From Gallionella sp. (GTDB taxonomy: Bacteria; Pseudomonadota; Gammaproteobacteria; Burkholderiales; Gallionellaceae), in NCBI GenBank assembly GCA_004298605.1, contig SCPW01000344.1, forward strand, positions 1 to 15,104: a DNA stretch of 15,104 nt. Direction: 5' to 3'. Positions within the stretch are counted from its first letter, which is position 1. Each line of letters opens with the position of its first letter. Positions 1-7,298 of this stretch are shown here, piece by piece. The notes under the pieces are model-generated. The model was not told where the DNA came from. It saw only the letters and a list, made by a program, of their open reading frames with translations, and made no database searches. The position numbers were made by a program, and so were the translations under genes.

Positions 1-1132
1 AGGCGATCACCAGGAAGTTGCCGCAGCCGCAGGCGGGGTCGAAGAAGGTCAGCGTACGCAGCTTCTTATGGAACTCGAACAGTTTGCTCTTGTTGCCTTT
101 GACGCGGTTGAATTCTTCCCATAGCGCATCGAGAAACAGCGGCTGGATGAGTTTAAGAATATTTTCTTCGCTGGTGTAGTGCGCGCCGATATTGCGTCGC
201 GCCTTGGCGTCCATGATGCTCTGGAACAGCGCGCCGAATATCGCGGGCGAGATGGCGCTCCAGTCGAGCGCGCAGCAGTCGAGTAGCGCTTCGCGCATCG
301 CGAGGTCGAACGAGGCGATGGGCAGCATTTCCTCGAACAGTTTTCCGTTGATATAGGGAAAGGCGGCGCTCTGTTCGTCGAGCATTTTCGCGCGGCGGTT
401 TTCCGGCGTGTTGAGCACCTGAAATAATTGCGCAAGCTGCGGCCCGAGATCGGAGCCATCGGGCGCGGTGCGCTCCTCGATCCAGGCACGGAACGCGCCA
501 GCAGGCTGGAAGATGCCGGTGTCTTCGGCGAACAGGCAGAACAGCAGGCGCACCAGCAGCACTTCGAGCGGGTGTCCTTCGTAACCCGCCGCCTTGAGCG
601 CGTCATGCAGTTTTCCCATGCGCTCGGCGGCCTTGATGTTGACCGGGTTCTGCGGTGCGATGGTTTGTGTGCGGTAACCCGCGATGAAGGCGAAATGCTT
701 GATGCGCTTGTGCAGGTCGGCGAGTTTGAATTCCTGTTGTGTGCCCTCGTCGAGATCGTACAAACGGAAGCGGGCAAAGTCGGAGACCAGCACGTATTTC
801 GGCAGGTCGCGCTCCTTGATGCCGGGGAAATAGTCGATCGCCTGGGTGTAGGCTTTGTCCAAGTCTTTGCCGCGCGACTTGTGCTCGACCAGCAACATGC
901 CTTTCCAGAACAGGTCGATGTAGCCTGTCCTGAGCTTGTCGAAGCGGCCTTGTTTGTCGCCGAGTTTTTTGACCGGCTCCTCGAAGCTGGCGACGCGCTT
1001 GCGGTCTATGCCGAAGACGTTGAAGAACTCTGTCCAGAATGGCTTGGCCTCAGCGTCTTCCGATGTTTCATGTTCCCAGCGTTTGGAAAACTCGTGGGCG
1101 CGGCTACGGATTTCGTTCCAGCTTAGCGGCAT
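1..1132 (-). CDS. MmeI-like fused restriction endonuclease/DNA methyltransferase (type IIG/IIL), N-terminal part
   Basis: The protein starts at ATG 1132 and is cut by the window edge after 377 codons; MmeI is roughly 900 residues. Residues 1-150 form the N-terminal nuclease region. They carry a D-X9-E-X-K active site (D73, E83, K85) within IDLFWKG...LLVEHKSRG, almost the spacing and position known for MmeI (D70/E80/K82). A helical spacer follows, then the start of the methyltransferase domain: YTSEENI at about 320 and SAM-binding motif I, DPACGCGNF, at 365-373. Such single-chain enzymes both methylate and cut DNA, with specificity set by a C-terminal target recognition domain that is not visible here. 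The start lies 3 bp after the stop of the upstream Abi_2 gene, so the two are probably co-translated. Residues 64-71 (FDKLRTGY) look like an in-frame insertion of a dispersed repeat just before D73. Family assignment is firm; activity is uncertain. Confidence 0.9.
   Translation of the reverse strand, partial: MPLSWNEIRSRAHEFSKRWEHETSEDAEAKPFWTEFFNVFGIDRKRVASFEEPVKKLGDKQGRFDKLRTGYIDLFWKGMLLVEHKSRGKDLDKAYTQAIDYFPGIKERDLPKYVLVSDFARFRLYDLDEGTQQEFKLADLHKRIKHFAFIAGYRTQTIAPQNPVNIKAAERMGKLHDALKAAGYEGHPLEVLLVRLLFCLFAEDTGIFQPAGAFRAWIEERTAPDGSDLGPQLAQLFQVLNTPENRRAKMLDEQSAAFPYINGKLFEEMLPIASFDLAMREALLDCCALDWSAISPAIFGALFQSIMDAKARRNIGAHYTSEENILKLIQPLFLDALWEEFNRVKGNKSKLFEFHKKLRTLTFFDPACGCGNFLVIA
923..944 (-). 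repeat. Short dispersed repeat, copy 1, inside the MmeI-like gene
   Basis: Read on the minus strand, the segment is CTTCGAC + AA + GCTCAGGACAGGC. The same string, with TTT in place of AA, occurs inside purH at 12561-12583. In this gene it encodes FDKLRTG. It interrupts what in relatives runs directly from the KQG region into IDLFWKG. From general familiarity, this string belongs to a short repeat scattered in many environmental bacterial genomes; that is recollection, not a search result. Confidence 0.75.
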
Positions 1133-1135
1133 GGG

Positions 1136-2101
1136 TTATTTTCCTTCGGTTTCTGAGCCTGCGTTTGCTTCACCGAGCAGTCCGCCCGCATCGCATTCCA
1201 ACCAAATTCCCCTCTGCTGCCAATCCGCCGGGAAGCCCATGTCTTTCGGATTGACTTGTGGTGTCGTACCTATGAGGAACTTAAGCCGATCACGCCAGCT
1301 CGATTGCGGGCTGATGCACGACATCAGAAAAGCCAGCATGGTGAGCGTGTTGTAGAGCCGCCTGTCCTCCGCCGGGTTGAACATGGCGGACAGTCCGGCG
1401 GTTTTCTTGCCCGGAATCTGCATCTTGAGCGAGAGCTTGCGGTTCCATACTCTGCCGTGATGAGTGCAGTGGTTGCGGACGATGGTGAGGTGGTGCGCGA
1501 AAGACACCAGCACTCTTTCGTCCAACCCATAGATGTCTGCGATGGCCTGCCGGTCTTTGGGTATGCGCAGATTTTGCATCCAGCGCGAGAGGTGGCCCAG
1601 AGACATCAATTCGGCGGCAACCCAGATAGGCGGGCTGTTCAGGTGGTCGTACCGGGTGCGGTAGTGCTCGGCAAAGGTTTCACGGCTGCGTGCATATTCC
1701 TTGGCCAGTTCATCTTTGCACTGCTGCCAGATGTGCGGTTTGTAAAAGTGTGCCGAATCTTCGTGGGCGAACGGGCCGTAGCGCAATGCCAGCACATTAG
1801 CCCAGCGGGTGCGTAGCGAGATTTCGACGCGCTCGATGGCGTCCAGCAACAGCAGCCGCAGCTCGCGGTCAAAATCGTAGATGGCCAGCACCGTATCAAA
1901 ATCAGTTCCAAGCTGAAAAGCGTGGTCGTTATCGTTGGACGATGCAATTTCAAACGGCAGCCAGTAAGCGCGCAGCCGGTAGTAGTTGATGTGGGTCAGA
2001 TAATGCTGCGCACGCTCGCAGTCGGCAATATGCATACCGCGACGGGTGAGCAGCTCAATCTGCTGATCGGTAGTGAGCGCCGGTTTGTGGAACTGGGTCA
2101 C
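1136..2101 (-). CDS. Abi_2 (AbiD/AbiF-like) abortive infection protein, HEPN type
   Basis: This 321-residue protein belongs to the Abi_2 family (AbiD/AbiF type), whose members contribute to phage resistance, some of them with RNA. The family opening is visible: a KPxLTxxQQIELLxxRG stretch followed by HYLTHINYYRLRAYW at about 33-47. A HEPN-type R-X4-H motif is at R209-H214 (VRNHCTHH), the usual catalytic signature of HEPN ribonucleases. The start is GTG at 2101, with GGAG seven bases upstream. It overlaps the TGA of the upstream dinD remnant frame as GTGA. The stop is 3 bp before the start of the MmeI-like gene. The gene therefore sits as the first intact cistron of an abi-restriction operon. 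No signal peptide or membrane segment is seen, so it is cytoplasmic. The actual target and trigger cannot be read from the sequence. Confidence 0.87.
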   Translation of the reverse strand: MTQFHKPALTTDQQIELLTRRGMHIADCERAQHYLTHINYYRLRAYWLPFEIASSNDNDHAFQLGTDFDTVLAIYDFDRELRLLLLDAIERVEISLRTRWANVLALRYGPFAHEDSAHFYKPHIWQQCKDELAKEYARSRETFAEHYRTRYDHLNSPPIWVAAELMSLGHLSRWMQNLRIPKDRQAIADIYGLDERVLVSFAHHLTIVRNHCTHHGRVWNRKLSLKMQIPGKKTAGLSAMFNPAEDRRLYNTLTMLAFLMSCISPQSSWRDRLKFLIGTTPQVNPKDMGFPADWQQRGIWLECDAGGLLGEANAGSETEGK

Positions 2102-2186
2102 GGGCAGACTCCAGCCATGAGAAGACCACCAAAGCGTGTATCGTCAAGAGGCTTAGCGGGTGGCTTTGAATGAAAAACAACGCCGG

Positions 2187-2231
2187 AAAAAGTAACCCCC
2201 CTGGTGCGCATCGTGGAGAGGCGTGGGGGGT
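2187..2231 (-). terminator. Attenuator-like hairpin in the leader of the abi gene
   Basis: On the minus strand ACCCCCC (2231-2225) can pair with GGGGGGT (2201-2195) around a 23-base loop. The second arm is followed by TACTTTTT down to 2187. This resembles an intrinsic terminator, although the loop is long and the T run is offset by two bases. It lies just downstream of the candidate promoter, so it could attenuate the operon or end a very short transcript. Confidence 0.35.
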
Positions 2232-2244
2232 GTTGTTGGAGTAA

Positions 2245-2273
2245 AGTATAAAGGAAGCACCAGATGCGCGCAA
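2245..2273 (-). promoter_or_regulatory. Candidate sigma-70 promoter for the abi-restriction operon
   Basis: On the minus strand TTGCGC (2273-2268) is followed by a 17-base spacer and TATACT (2250-2245). This predicts a start near 2238 and a leader of about 137 nt before the GTG of the Abi_2 gene. It lies within the non-homologous tail of the dinD remnant. Confidence 0.5.
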
Positions 2274-2631
2274 GATGCCGTGCAAATCTGAGATCATCAC
2301 GGGAAAGCTGGTCGTCGTCAACTTCGCGCGCTCCTCCCTTGCCTACCCCGATCGTTTTGCTGGCGCCGGCAAAATGATGCTCCGGGTTATTTTCCGATTT
2401 CTCACAAGAAGTTATCGCGCGCTTGATGGCATCTTCAAAGCGTCGCCACTGGGTATAACCCAGCAACGGTTGCAGATCGCGCGCGCTCCAATATTCCGCG
2501 TCAAATTCATTGGATTGCTTCAATTCCTCGAAGGGTTGATCACCTATGGTTGGTGTATTTTTTGAGATCATTACGAATGCTCCATCATGCCATGTAGCCA
2601 AATGAACTCATTGCAATGCGGCGCACGAATC

Positions 2632-4140
2632 CTAGCCAAGAAATAACCTATACGCCGGGTTATCACTCTCATCCCAGTAACGGTAGCCGAGCGTATCGAG
2701 AAACTCGCGCAGCGCTTCTTTGTCGTGGTGCGGCACTTGCATCCCGACCAGCACGCGACCGTAATCCGCGCCGTGGTTGCGGTAGTGGAACAGGCTGATG
2801 TTCCAGTTGTGGTTCATGCTGTTGAGGAAATTCATCAGCGCGCCGGGGCGTTCGGGGAATTCGAAGCGGAACAGGATTTCGTCTGTTACGCCGGGGGCGT
2901 GGCCGCCGACCAAGTGGCGCACGTGCAGTTTGGCCATTTCGTTGTCGGTGAAATCCAGCGTGCGCAGTTTGTGTTTTTTCAGCGCGGCGACTAGTTTGGC
3001 GGTCTCGCTCTGGTCGCGCACCTGCACGCCGACGAACACGTGCGCCTCTTTCGAGTCGGCGTAGCGGTAGTTGAATTCGGTGATGTTGCGCTGTCCGAGC
3101 TGGGCGCAGAATTCGCGGAAGCTGCCCGGTGTTTCGGGGATCGTGACGGCCAATATCGCCTCGCGCTTTTCGCCGATTTCGGCGCTCTCGGAGACGAAGC
3201 GCAGGCGGTCGAAATTCATGTTCGCGCCGCTGGCGACGGCCACCAGCGTTTTGCCCTTGAGTTTTTCGCGCGCCGCATACAGTTTGGCGCCGGCGATGGC
3301 GAGCGCGCCCGCCGGTTCGAGGATTGAGCGGGTGTCTTCGAACACGTCCTTGATCGCGGCGCAGGTGGCGTCGGTATCCACCAGGATGACTTCGTCCACC
3401 AGTTTGCGGCACAGGCGGAAGGTTTCCTCGCCGACCTGCTTGACCGCCACGCCGTCGGCGAATAAACCGACATGTTCCAACACCGCGCGTTTCTTCTCCT
3501 TGAGCGAGCGGTGCATGGCGTCGGAATCTACCGGCTGCACGCCGATGATTTTGATTTCCGGACGCACCTGCTTGACGTAGGCCGCCACGCCGGAGATCAG
3601 CCCGCCGCCGCCGATGGCGCAGAAAATGGCTTCGATCGGCTGGTTGTGCTGGCGCAGGATTTCCATGCCGATGGTGCCTTGCCCGGCGATCACATCGGGG
3701 TCGTCGTAAGGGTGGACGAAGGTGAGCTTGTGTTTTTTCTCCAGCACCAAGGCGTGGGCGTAGGCGTCGGAATAGGAATCGCCGTGCAGCACCACTTCGG
3801 CGCCGCGACCCGCGACCGCTTGCAGCTTGATTTGCGGCGTGGTGGCGGGCATCACGATGATGGCCTTGCAGCCCAGTCTCTGCGCCGACAGCGCCACGCC
3901 CTGCGCGTGGTTGCCCGCCGAGGCGGCGATGACGCCGCGCTTCAACTGCTCCGGCGTGAGTTGCGCCATTTTGTTGTAGGCGCCGCGCAGCTTGAAGGAG
4001 AACACCGGCTGCATGTCCTCGCGCTTGAGCAACACCGTATTGCCGGTGCGCGCGGACAAGTTGGGCGCCACTTCCAGCGGGCTTTCGATCGCAACGTCGT
4101 AGACGCGCGCGTTAAGGATGCGTTTCAAATAATCGTTCAT
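2632..4140 (-). CDS. ilvA: Threonine ammonia-lyase, biosynthetic (threonine deaminase)
   Basis: The 502-residue enzyme deaminates L-threonine to 2-oxobutanoate, the first committed step of isoleucine synthesis. It is a fold-type II PLP enzyme. The PLP lysine is K50 in SFKLRGAYNKM, the substrate loop is SAGNHAQG (74-81), and the phosphate-binding glycine loop is GGGG at 177-180. Two C-terminal ACT-like regulatory domains follow, at about 325-396 (AVTIPETPGSFREF) and 420-492 (FRFEFPERPGALMNFL). This is the full-length, feedback-controlled biosynthetic architecture rather than the short catabolic form, which lacks these domains. Length matches the long form. The start ATG at 4140 fits the family N-terminus; its ribosome site is weak (AGG near the start). 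The dinD remnant begins only 60 bp downstream with no clear terminator between, so read-through into the defence block is possible. Confidence 0.97.
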   Translation of the reverse strand: MNDYLKRILNARVYDVAIESPLEVAPNLSARTGNTVLLKREDMQPVFSFKLRGAYNKMAQLTPEQLKRGVIAASAGNHAQGVALSAQRLGCKAIIVMPATTPQIKLQAVAGRGAEVVLHGDSYSDAYAHALVLEKKHKLTFVHPYDDPDVIAGQGTIGMEILRQHNQPIEAIFCAIGGGGLISGVAAYVKQVRPEIKIIGVQPVDSDAMHRSLKEKKRAVLEHVGLFADGVAVKQVGEETFRLCRKLVDEVILVDTDATCAAIKDVFEDTRSILEPAGALAIAGAKLYAAREKLKGKTLVAVASGANMNFDRLRFVSESAEIGEKREAILAVTIPETPGSFREFCAQLGQRNITEFNYRYADSKEAHVFVGVQVRDQSETAKLVAALKKHKLRTLDFTDNEMAKLHVRHLVGGHAPGVTDEILFRFEFPERPGALMNFLNSMNHNWNISLFHYRNHGADYGRVLVGMQVPHHDKEALREFLDTLGYRYWDESDNPAYRLFLG

Positions 4141-4167
4141 AAGCCTGTACCTGAAAAATTCCCGCGA

Positions 4168-4175
4168 AGATTAGC
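4168..4175 (-). promoter_or_regulatory. Candidate extended -10 element for ilvA
   Basis: On the minus strand the sequence is TGC followed by TAATCT (4173-4168), an extended -10 pattern. It would start transcription near 4161, about 20 nt before the ilvA ATG. No good -35 is visible at 16-18 bases. Confidence 0.3.
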
Positions 4176-4220
4176 ATAAATCGGGGGTTGATCCGCCGTT
4201 CGCCCGTCGCGGCATTGTAT

Positions 4221-4249
4221 TTGCTCACAGTCGGCGCACGCATTATGAT
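4221..4249 (+). promoter_or_regulatory. Candidate sigma-70 promoter for the CHASE-GAF-PAS-GGDEF gene
   Basis: TTGCTC (4221-4226), a 17-base spacer, and TATGAT (4244-4249). Predicted start is near 4256, giving a leader of about 120 nt to ATG 4376. The stretch 4141-4375 otherwise holds only the ilvA promoter region and the direct repeat described separately. Confidence 0.5.
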
Positions 4250-4271
4250 TGCCAAAGTAATGTAAGGCTTT

Positions 4272-4302
4272 TTCCTACATGCCGTATAGCCGAATTCCTA
4301 CA
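4272..4302 (+). repeat. Direct repeat TTCCTACA x2 in the leader of the diguanylate cyclase gene
   Basis: TTCCTACA occurs at 4272-4279 and again at 4295-4302, 23 bases apart start to start (just over two DNA turns). Both lie immediately downstream of the predicted transcription start. The second copy also forms a small TCCT-acac-AGGA palindrome. The layout resembles a tandem binding site for a dimeric regulator; the factor is unknown. Confidence 0.5.
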
Positions 4303-4375
4303 CAGGATAGGCCAATTTATATATGCATTTCGGTCTATATACATCCTGAAGGCTATGGACTAGTGTCAGGCGTCC

Positions 4376-6793
4376 ATGCCTCCATGGAGTCAAGCGCCCC
4401 CGAGAATGGCGCGGAAACGAGAACTTTTGATGAAATTAACAGGGCAGGCCCTCGAACTCCATCGCATACCAAGCCCCAGGTTGTCCGCACTTGCTGCGGC
4501 GTTGATTGTATTGGCCGTCATGCTGACGATCGACACCTTCGAGCGCAAACAGGCCATGCAAAACCAGCGCCTTTATGTTCTGGAACGCGCCTCCGTGCTG
4601 CGCGCCCGGCTGGAGGCGGCGATCAGCACGCCGGTGTCGACCACGCGCGCAATCGCTGTGGTCTATGCCGCGCATCCCGATTTGCCCGAAGACGAATTTT
4701 CCATCCTGGCGGAACAAGCCAGGACGTCCAGCCCGGGGATTCTCAATATCGCCCTGTTCCGCGATACGGTCATCTGTTGCGTTTATCCGCGCAAGGGCAA
4801 CGAAAAACTTGTCGGGCTGGATATTCGCGGGCTGCCCGGGCAGTGGCCTGCCTACCGGAACATGATGGACACACATCGGCCCATGGTCGCCGGCCCGCTG
4901 AAGCTGGTGGAGGGCGGCGAGGCGGTGGTGGTGCGCATCCCGGCGTACCACGCGGATACGGCTTCCGGTAAGGAACGTTTTATCGGCGCGGTAGGCACGC
5001 CCATCCTGTTCGACAGCTTGCTGCGCGAGGCGGGCATTTCCGATACCGAAAAAAACCTGATTGTTGCCATCCGTGGGCGCGACGGGCGCGGGCATGACGG
5101 CGAGATCATTTATGGCAGCTCCGGTGCTTTCACCGCGGAACCCGTGCTGCAACAGGTCGCCTTGCCCGGCGGAAGCTGGGAGATCGCCGCCTACCCGCGT
5201 TCCGGGTGGGGCGCCAGTTCGCCGGCGCTCGGCATCATCCGCGCACTGGGCGGATTATTGTGCCTGCTGGCCGCAGTGCTGGCCTACATGCTGGCCGGCC
5301 ATTTGCGGCGGCGCGCCGAAAACGAGCAGCGGCTGCACGAAAGCGAGGCGCAGTTGAAGCAGCGCAGCGCCGAATTGACACAGCAAAATGCCGTACTCGA
5401 AATGATTACCCACAACGCCGGGTTGCCTGGCATCCTGAAAATGATGGTGCAGTTGGTCGAATTGCATCACCCCGGTGCATTGTGCTCCATCATGCTGCTC
5501 GATCGGGACGGCCTGCATCTGCGGCACGGCGCGGCTCCCAGCCTGCCGGATTTTTACAACCGGACGGTCGATGGCATCACCATAGGCGAAGGGGTGGGAT
5601 GCTGCGGCACGGCCGCATATCGCGGCGAGCGCGCCGTCATCGAAAATATCCAGGCTCACCCCTGGTGTGAAAATTACCGAAAGCTCGCGCGGCAGGCGGA
5701 TCTGCAATCCTGCTGGTCGCAGCCGATCAAGGATAATGACGGCCGCGTGCTGGGCACCTTCGCCATTTACCGCCATCATCCCGCCACCCCGCAGCCCGGC
5801 GAGATCGCGCTGATCGAGGAATATGCCGCGCTGATCGCCCTGGTCATCGAGCGCACGCGCACCGCCGAGGTTTTGCGCCTGCATGACGCCGCGCTCAATG
5901 TCGCCGCCAACGCGATTGTGATCACCGACCGGCAGGCGCGCATCATCTGGGCGAACCAGGCGTTCGCCCGCCTGACGGGCTATGAGGTCGAGGAAGCCAT
6001 CGGGCACCATTGCGGGAGCCTGAGCAAGTCCGGCCATCATGACCGGCAGTTCTACGAAGCGCTGTGGCAGACCATTCTCTCCGGGCATGTATGGCATGGC
6101 GAATTGGTCAACCGCCGCAAGGACGGCACGCTGTACCACGATGAAACGACCATCACGCCGATACGCGGCAAGGATGGCGAAATCACCCATTTTGTGGCGG
6201 TGAAGGGAGATATTACCGCGCGCAAAACCAGCGAAGAACACTTGAAGAACCTGGCGTTCTACGACCCGCTGACGCAATTGCCGAACCGCCGCCTGCTGAT
6301 CGACCGCCTGGGCCAGACCTTGGTGGTCGGCAAGCGCAGCGGCCGCTATGGCGCGCTGATGTTCCTGGATCTGGATAATTTCAAGCCCCTCAATGATGAG
6401 CATGGCCACGATGTCGGGGATTTGCTGCTGATCGAGGCGGCGCAGCGCATTTCGCATTGCGTGCGGGAAGAAGACACCGTCGCGCGGTTTGGCGGCGACG
6501 AATTCGTGGTGATGCTGAAAGATCTGGATGCCGACAAAGCGGTTTCCGCCATGCAGGCCAACGGCGTGGCGGAAAAAATCCGCGCCGCGCTGGCCGAACC
6601 CTACCGCCTGGAACTCTTGCAGGCGGAAGACGGCGAAACCGTAGTCGAGCACCGCTGCACTTCCAGCATCGGGATCGTTTTGTTCGTCAACCAGGAATCC
6701 GACCGGGAAAATATCCTCAGGTGGGCGGATATCGCCATGTATAAAGCCAAGGCGGGCGGGCGCAACCGGATTTGTTTTTATGAGCCGGTCTGA
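4376..6793 (+). CDS. Membrane CHASE-GAF-PAS-GGDEF diguanylate cyclase
   Basis: The 805-residue protein should make c-di-GMP from two GTP in response to several inputs. Order of parts: membrane helix about 36-52; a periplasmic CHASE-like sensor at about 70-280; a second membrane helix about 283-307; a short coiled coil (310-345); a GAF domain at about 345-495 (GEGVGCCGTAAYRGERAV); a PAS domain with its PAC end at about 503-617 (NAIVITD, WANQAFARLTGY, RKDGTLYHDE); and a GGDEF domain at about 625-802. The active site GGDEF is intact at 706-710. The inhibitory I-site RXXD (R697-D700) sits exactly five residues ahead, so product inhibition is expected. There is no EAL domain. ATG 4376 has AGG five bases upstream; ATG 4430 (MKLTGQ, 787 residues) is an equally good start and gives a more typical membrane-protein N-terminus. 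The gene ends at a hairpin terminator. Confidence 0.92.
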   Translation: MPPWSQAPPRMARKRELLMKLTGQALELHRIPSPRLSALAAALIVLAVMLTIDTFERKQAMQNQRLYVLERASVLRARLEAAISTPVSTTRAIAVVYAAHPDLPEDEFSILAEQARTSSPGILNIALFRDTVICCVYPRKGNEKLVGLDIRGLPGQWPAYRNMMDTHRPMVAGPLKLVEGGEAVVVRIPAYHADTASGKERFIGAVGTPILFDSLLREAGISDTEKNLIVAIRGRDGRGHDGEIIYGSSGAFTAEPVLQQVALPGGSWEIAAYPRSGWGASSPALGIIRALGGLLCLLAAVLAYMLAGHLRRRAENEQRLHESEAQLKQRSAELTQQNAVLEMITHNAGLPGILKMMVQLVELHHPGALCSIMLLDRDGLHLRHGAAPSLPDFYNRTVDGITIGEGVGCCGTAAYRGERAVIENIQAHPWCENYRKLARQADLQSCWSQPIKDNDGRVLGTFAIYRHHPATPQPGEIALIEEYAALIALVIERTRTAEVLRLHDAALNVAANAIVITDRQARIIWANQAFARLTGYEVEEAIGHHCGSLSKSGHHDRQFYEALWQTILSGHVWHGELVNRRKDGTLYHDETTITPIRGKDGEITHFVAVKGDITARKTSEEHLKNLAFYDPLTQLPNRRLLIDRLGQTLVVGKRSGRYGALMFLDLDNFKPLNDEHGHDVGDLLLIEAAQRISHCVREEDTVARFGGDEFVVMLKDLDADKAVSAMQANGVAEKIRAALAEPYRLELLQAEDGETVVEHRCTSSIGIVLFVNQESDRENILRWADIAMYKAKAGGRNRICFYEPV

Positions 6794-6830
6794 GGGCTCG
6801 GACCTGAAACAAGCGGCTGGCGGGTTTGTG

Positions 6831-6863
6831 GGTGCGAACGAATTCGCACCTGCAAGTTTTTTT
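6831..6863 (+). terminator. Hairpin terminator after the diguanylate cyclase gene
   Basis: A perfect 8 bp stem GGTGCGAA/TTCGCACC with a CGAA loop (6831-6850) is followed after six bases by a run of seven T (6857-6863). It lies 37 bp past the cyclase stop and 51 bp before the preferred apaG start. Confidence 0.7.
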
Positions 6864-6879
6864 CTACAAGTTTTTTTCT
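6853..6879 (+). repeat. Tandem duplication of a 13-base T-rich unit
   Basis: CAAGTTTTTTTCT occurs at 6853-6865 and at 6867-6879, period 14. Each copy contributes a T7 run after the terminator stem. It looks like a recent slippage or tandem duplication. Confidence 0.7.
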
Positions 6880-6914
6880 TGCGGGTTGGGAAAAAATCGG
6901 TTCAAATGCAGTGC

Positions 6915-7298
6915 ATGGAAAAAAATGACCCTCATGGCTTCATCATCCAGACGCAGGTGAATTACCTGCCGGATCAGTCCGACGAATCGGGCAACCGCTT
7001 CGTGTTTTCCTACACCATCAACATCGCCAATCTCGGCGGCGTCGCCGCCAAACTCATCAGCCGCCACTGGATCATCACCGACGCCCATCACCACGTGCAG
7101 GAAGTGCGCGGCCAGGGCGTGGTGGGCGAGCAGCCGGTGCTCAAGCCGAACCAGAATTTTGAATACACCAGCGGCACGGTGCTGACCACGCAGGTCGGCA
7201 CGATGTGCGGCAGCTATCAGATGCAGGCCGAGGATGGCACACAGTTCGATGTTGAAATCCCGCTGTTCGTATTGAGCGTACCGCGTGTTTTGCATTAA
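6915..7298 (+). CDS. apaG: ApaG protein (DUF525, fibronectin-III-like fold)
   Basis: The 127-residue product has the full ApaG domain: TQVNYLPDQSDESGNRFVFSYTI near the N-terminus, then ISRHWIITDAHHHVQEVRGQGVVGEQP and a GTMCGSYQM segment near the end. ApaG is a small cytoplasmic beta-sandwich protein, genetically linked to Co2+/Mg2+ resistance in enterobacteria; its biochemical role is unsettled. The reading frame is open back to an ATG at 6780 that overlaps the cyclase gene, but family length supports ATG 6915 (or 6906, three residues longer). The upstream 45 codons read through the terminator hairpin and its T runs, giving unlikely protein. No good ribosome site precedes either start. The 3' end overlaps mltA by 14 bp, so the two are likely one transcript. 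Confidence 0.93.
   Translation: MEKNDPHGFIIQTQVNYLPDQSDESGNRFVFSYTINIANLGGVAAKLISRHWIITDAHHHVQEVRGQGVVGEQPVLKPNQNFEYTSGTVLTTQVGTMCGSYQMQAEDGTQFDVEIPLFVLSVPRVLH

Larger units (their letters stand above)
2098..2571 (-). pseudogene. dinD: dinD-like gene remnant (DNA-damage-inducible protein D), 3' truncated
   Basis: Residues 1-91 from the ATG at 2571 match the N-terminal part of DinD-type proteins: EELKQSNEFDAEYWSARDLQ, LLGYTQWRRFEDAI, ACExS-like CEKSENNPEHHF, then GGAREVDDDQLSR. In the family the next segment continues as a YACYLIAQNGDPRK-type stretch and the protein reaches about 270 residues. Here that part is missing. The frame stays open for another 66 codons with low-complexity, unrelated sequence until the TGA that overlaps the abi start. 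The chosen ATG has GGAG eight bases upstream; an ATG at 2601 would add ten unconvincing residues. The non-homologous tail lies over a candidate promoter and hairpin, so its openness is probably accidental. The role of DinD is poorly known; dinD in E. coli is SOS-induced. No LexA-type box was found here. Confidence 0.7.

Noticed and set aside
428..1355. Plus-strand open frames across the MmeI-like and Abi_2 genes
   Set aside because: The minus strand carries the nuclease D-X9-EXK, the methyltransferase motif and Abi_2 motifs, so the plus frames are shadows.
4256..4375. c-di-GMP riboswitch in the leader of the cyclase gene
   Set aside because: The conserved GEMM core and tetraloop-receptor pattern could not be found; only the direct repeat and AT palindromes are visible.
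5255..6652. Long open frame on the minus strand opposite the CHASE-GGDEF gene
   Set aside because: It is antisense to clear GAF, PAS and GGDEF domains and its translation has no recognisable family; typical of GC-rich codon bias.
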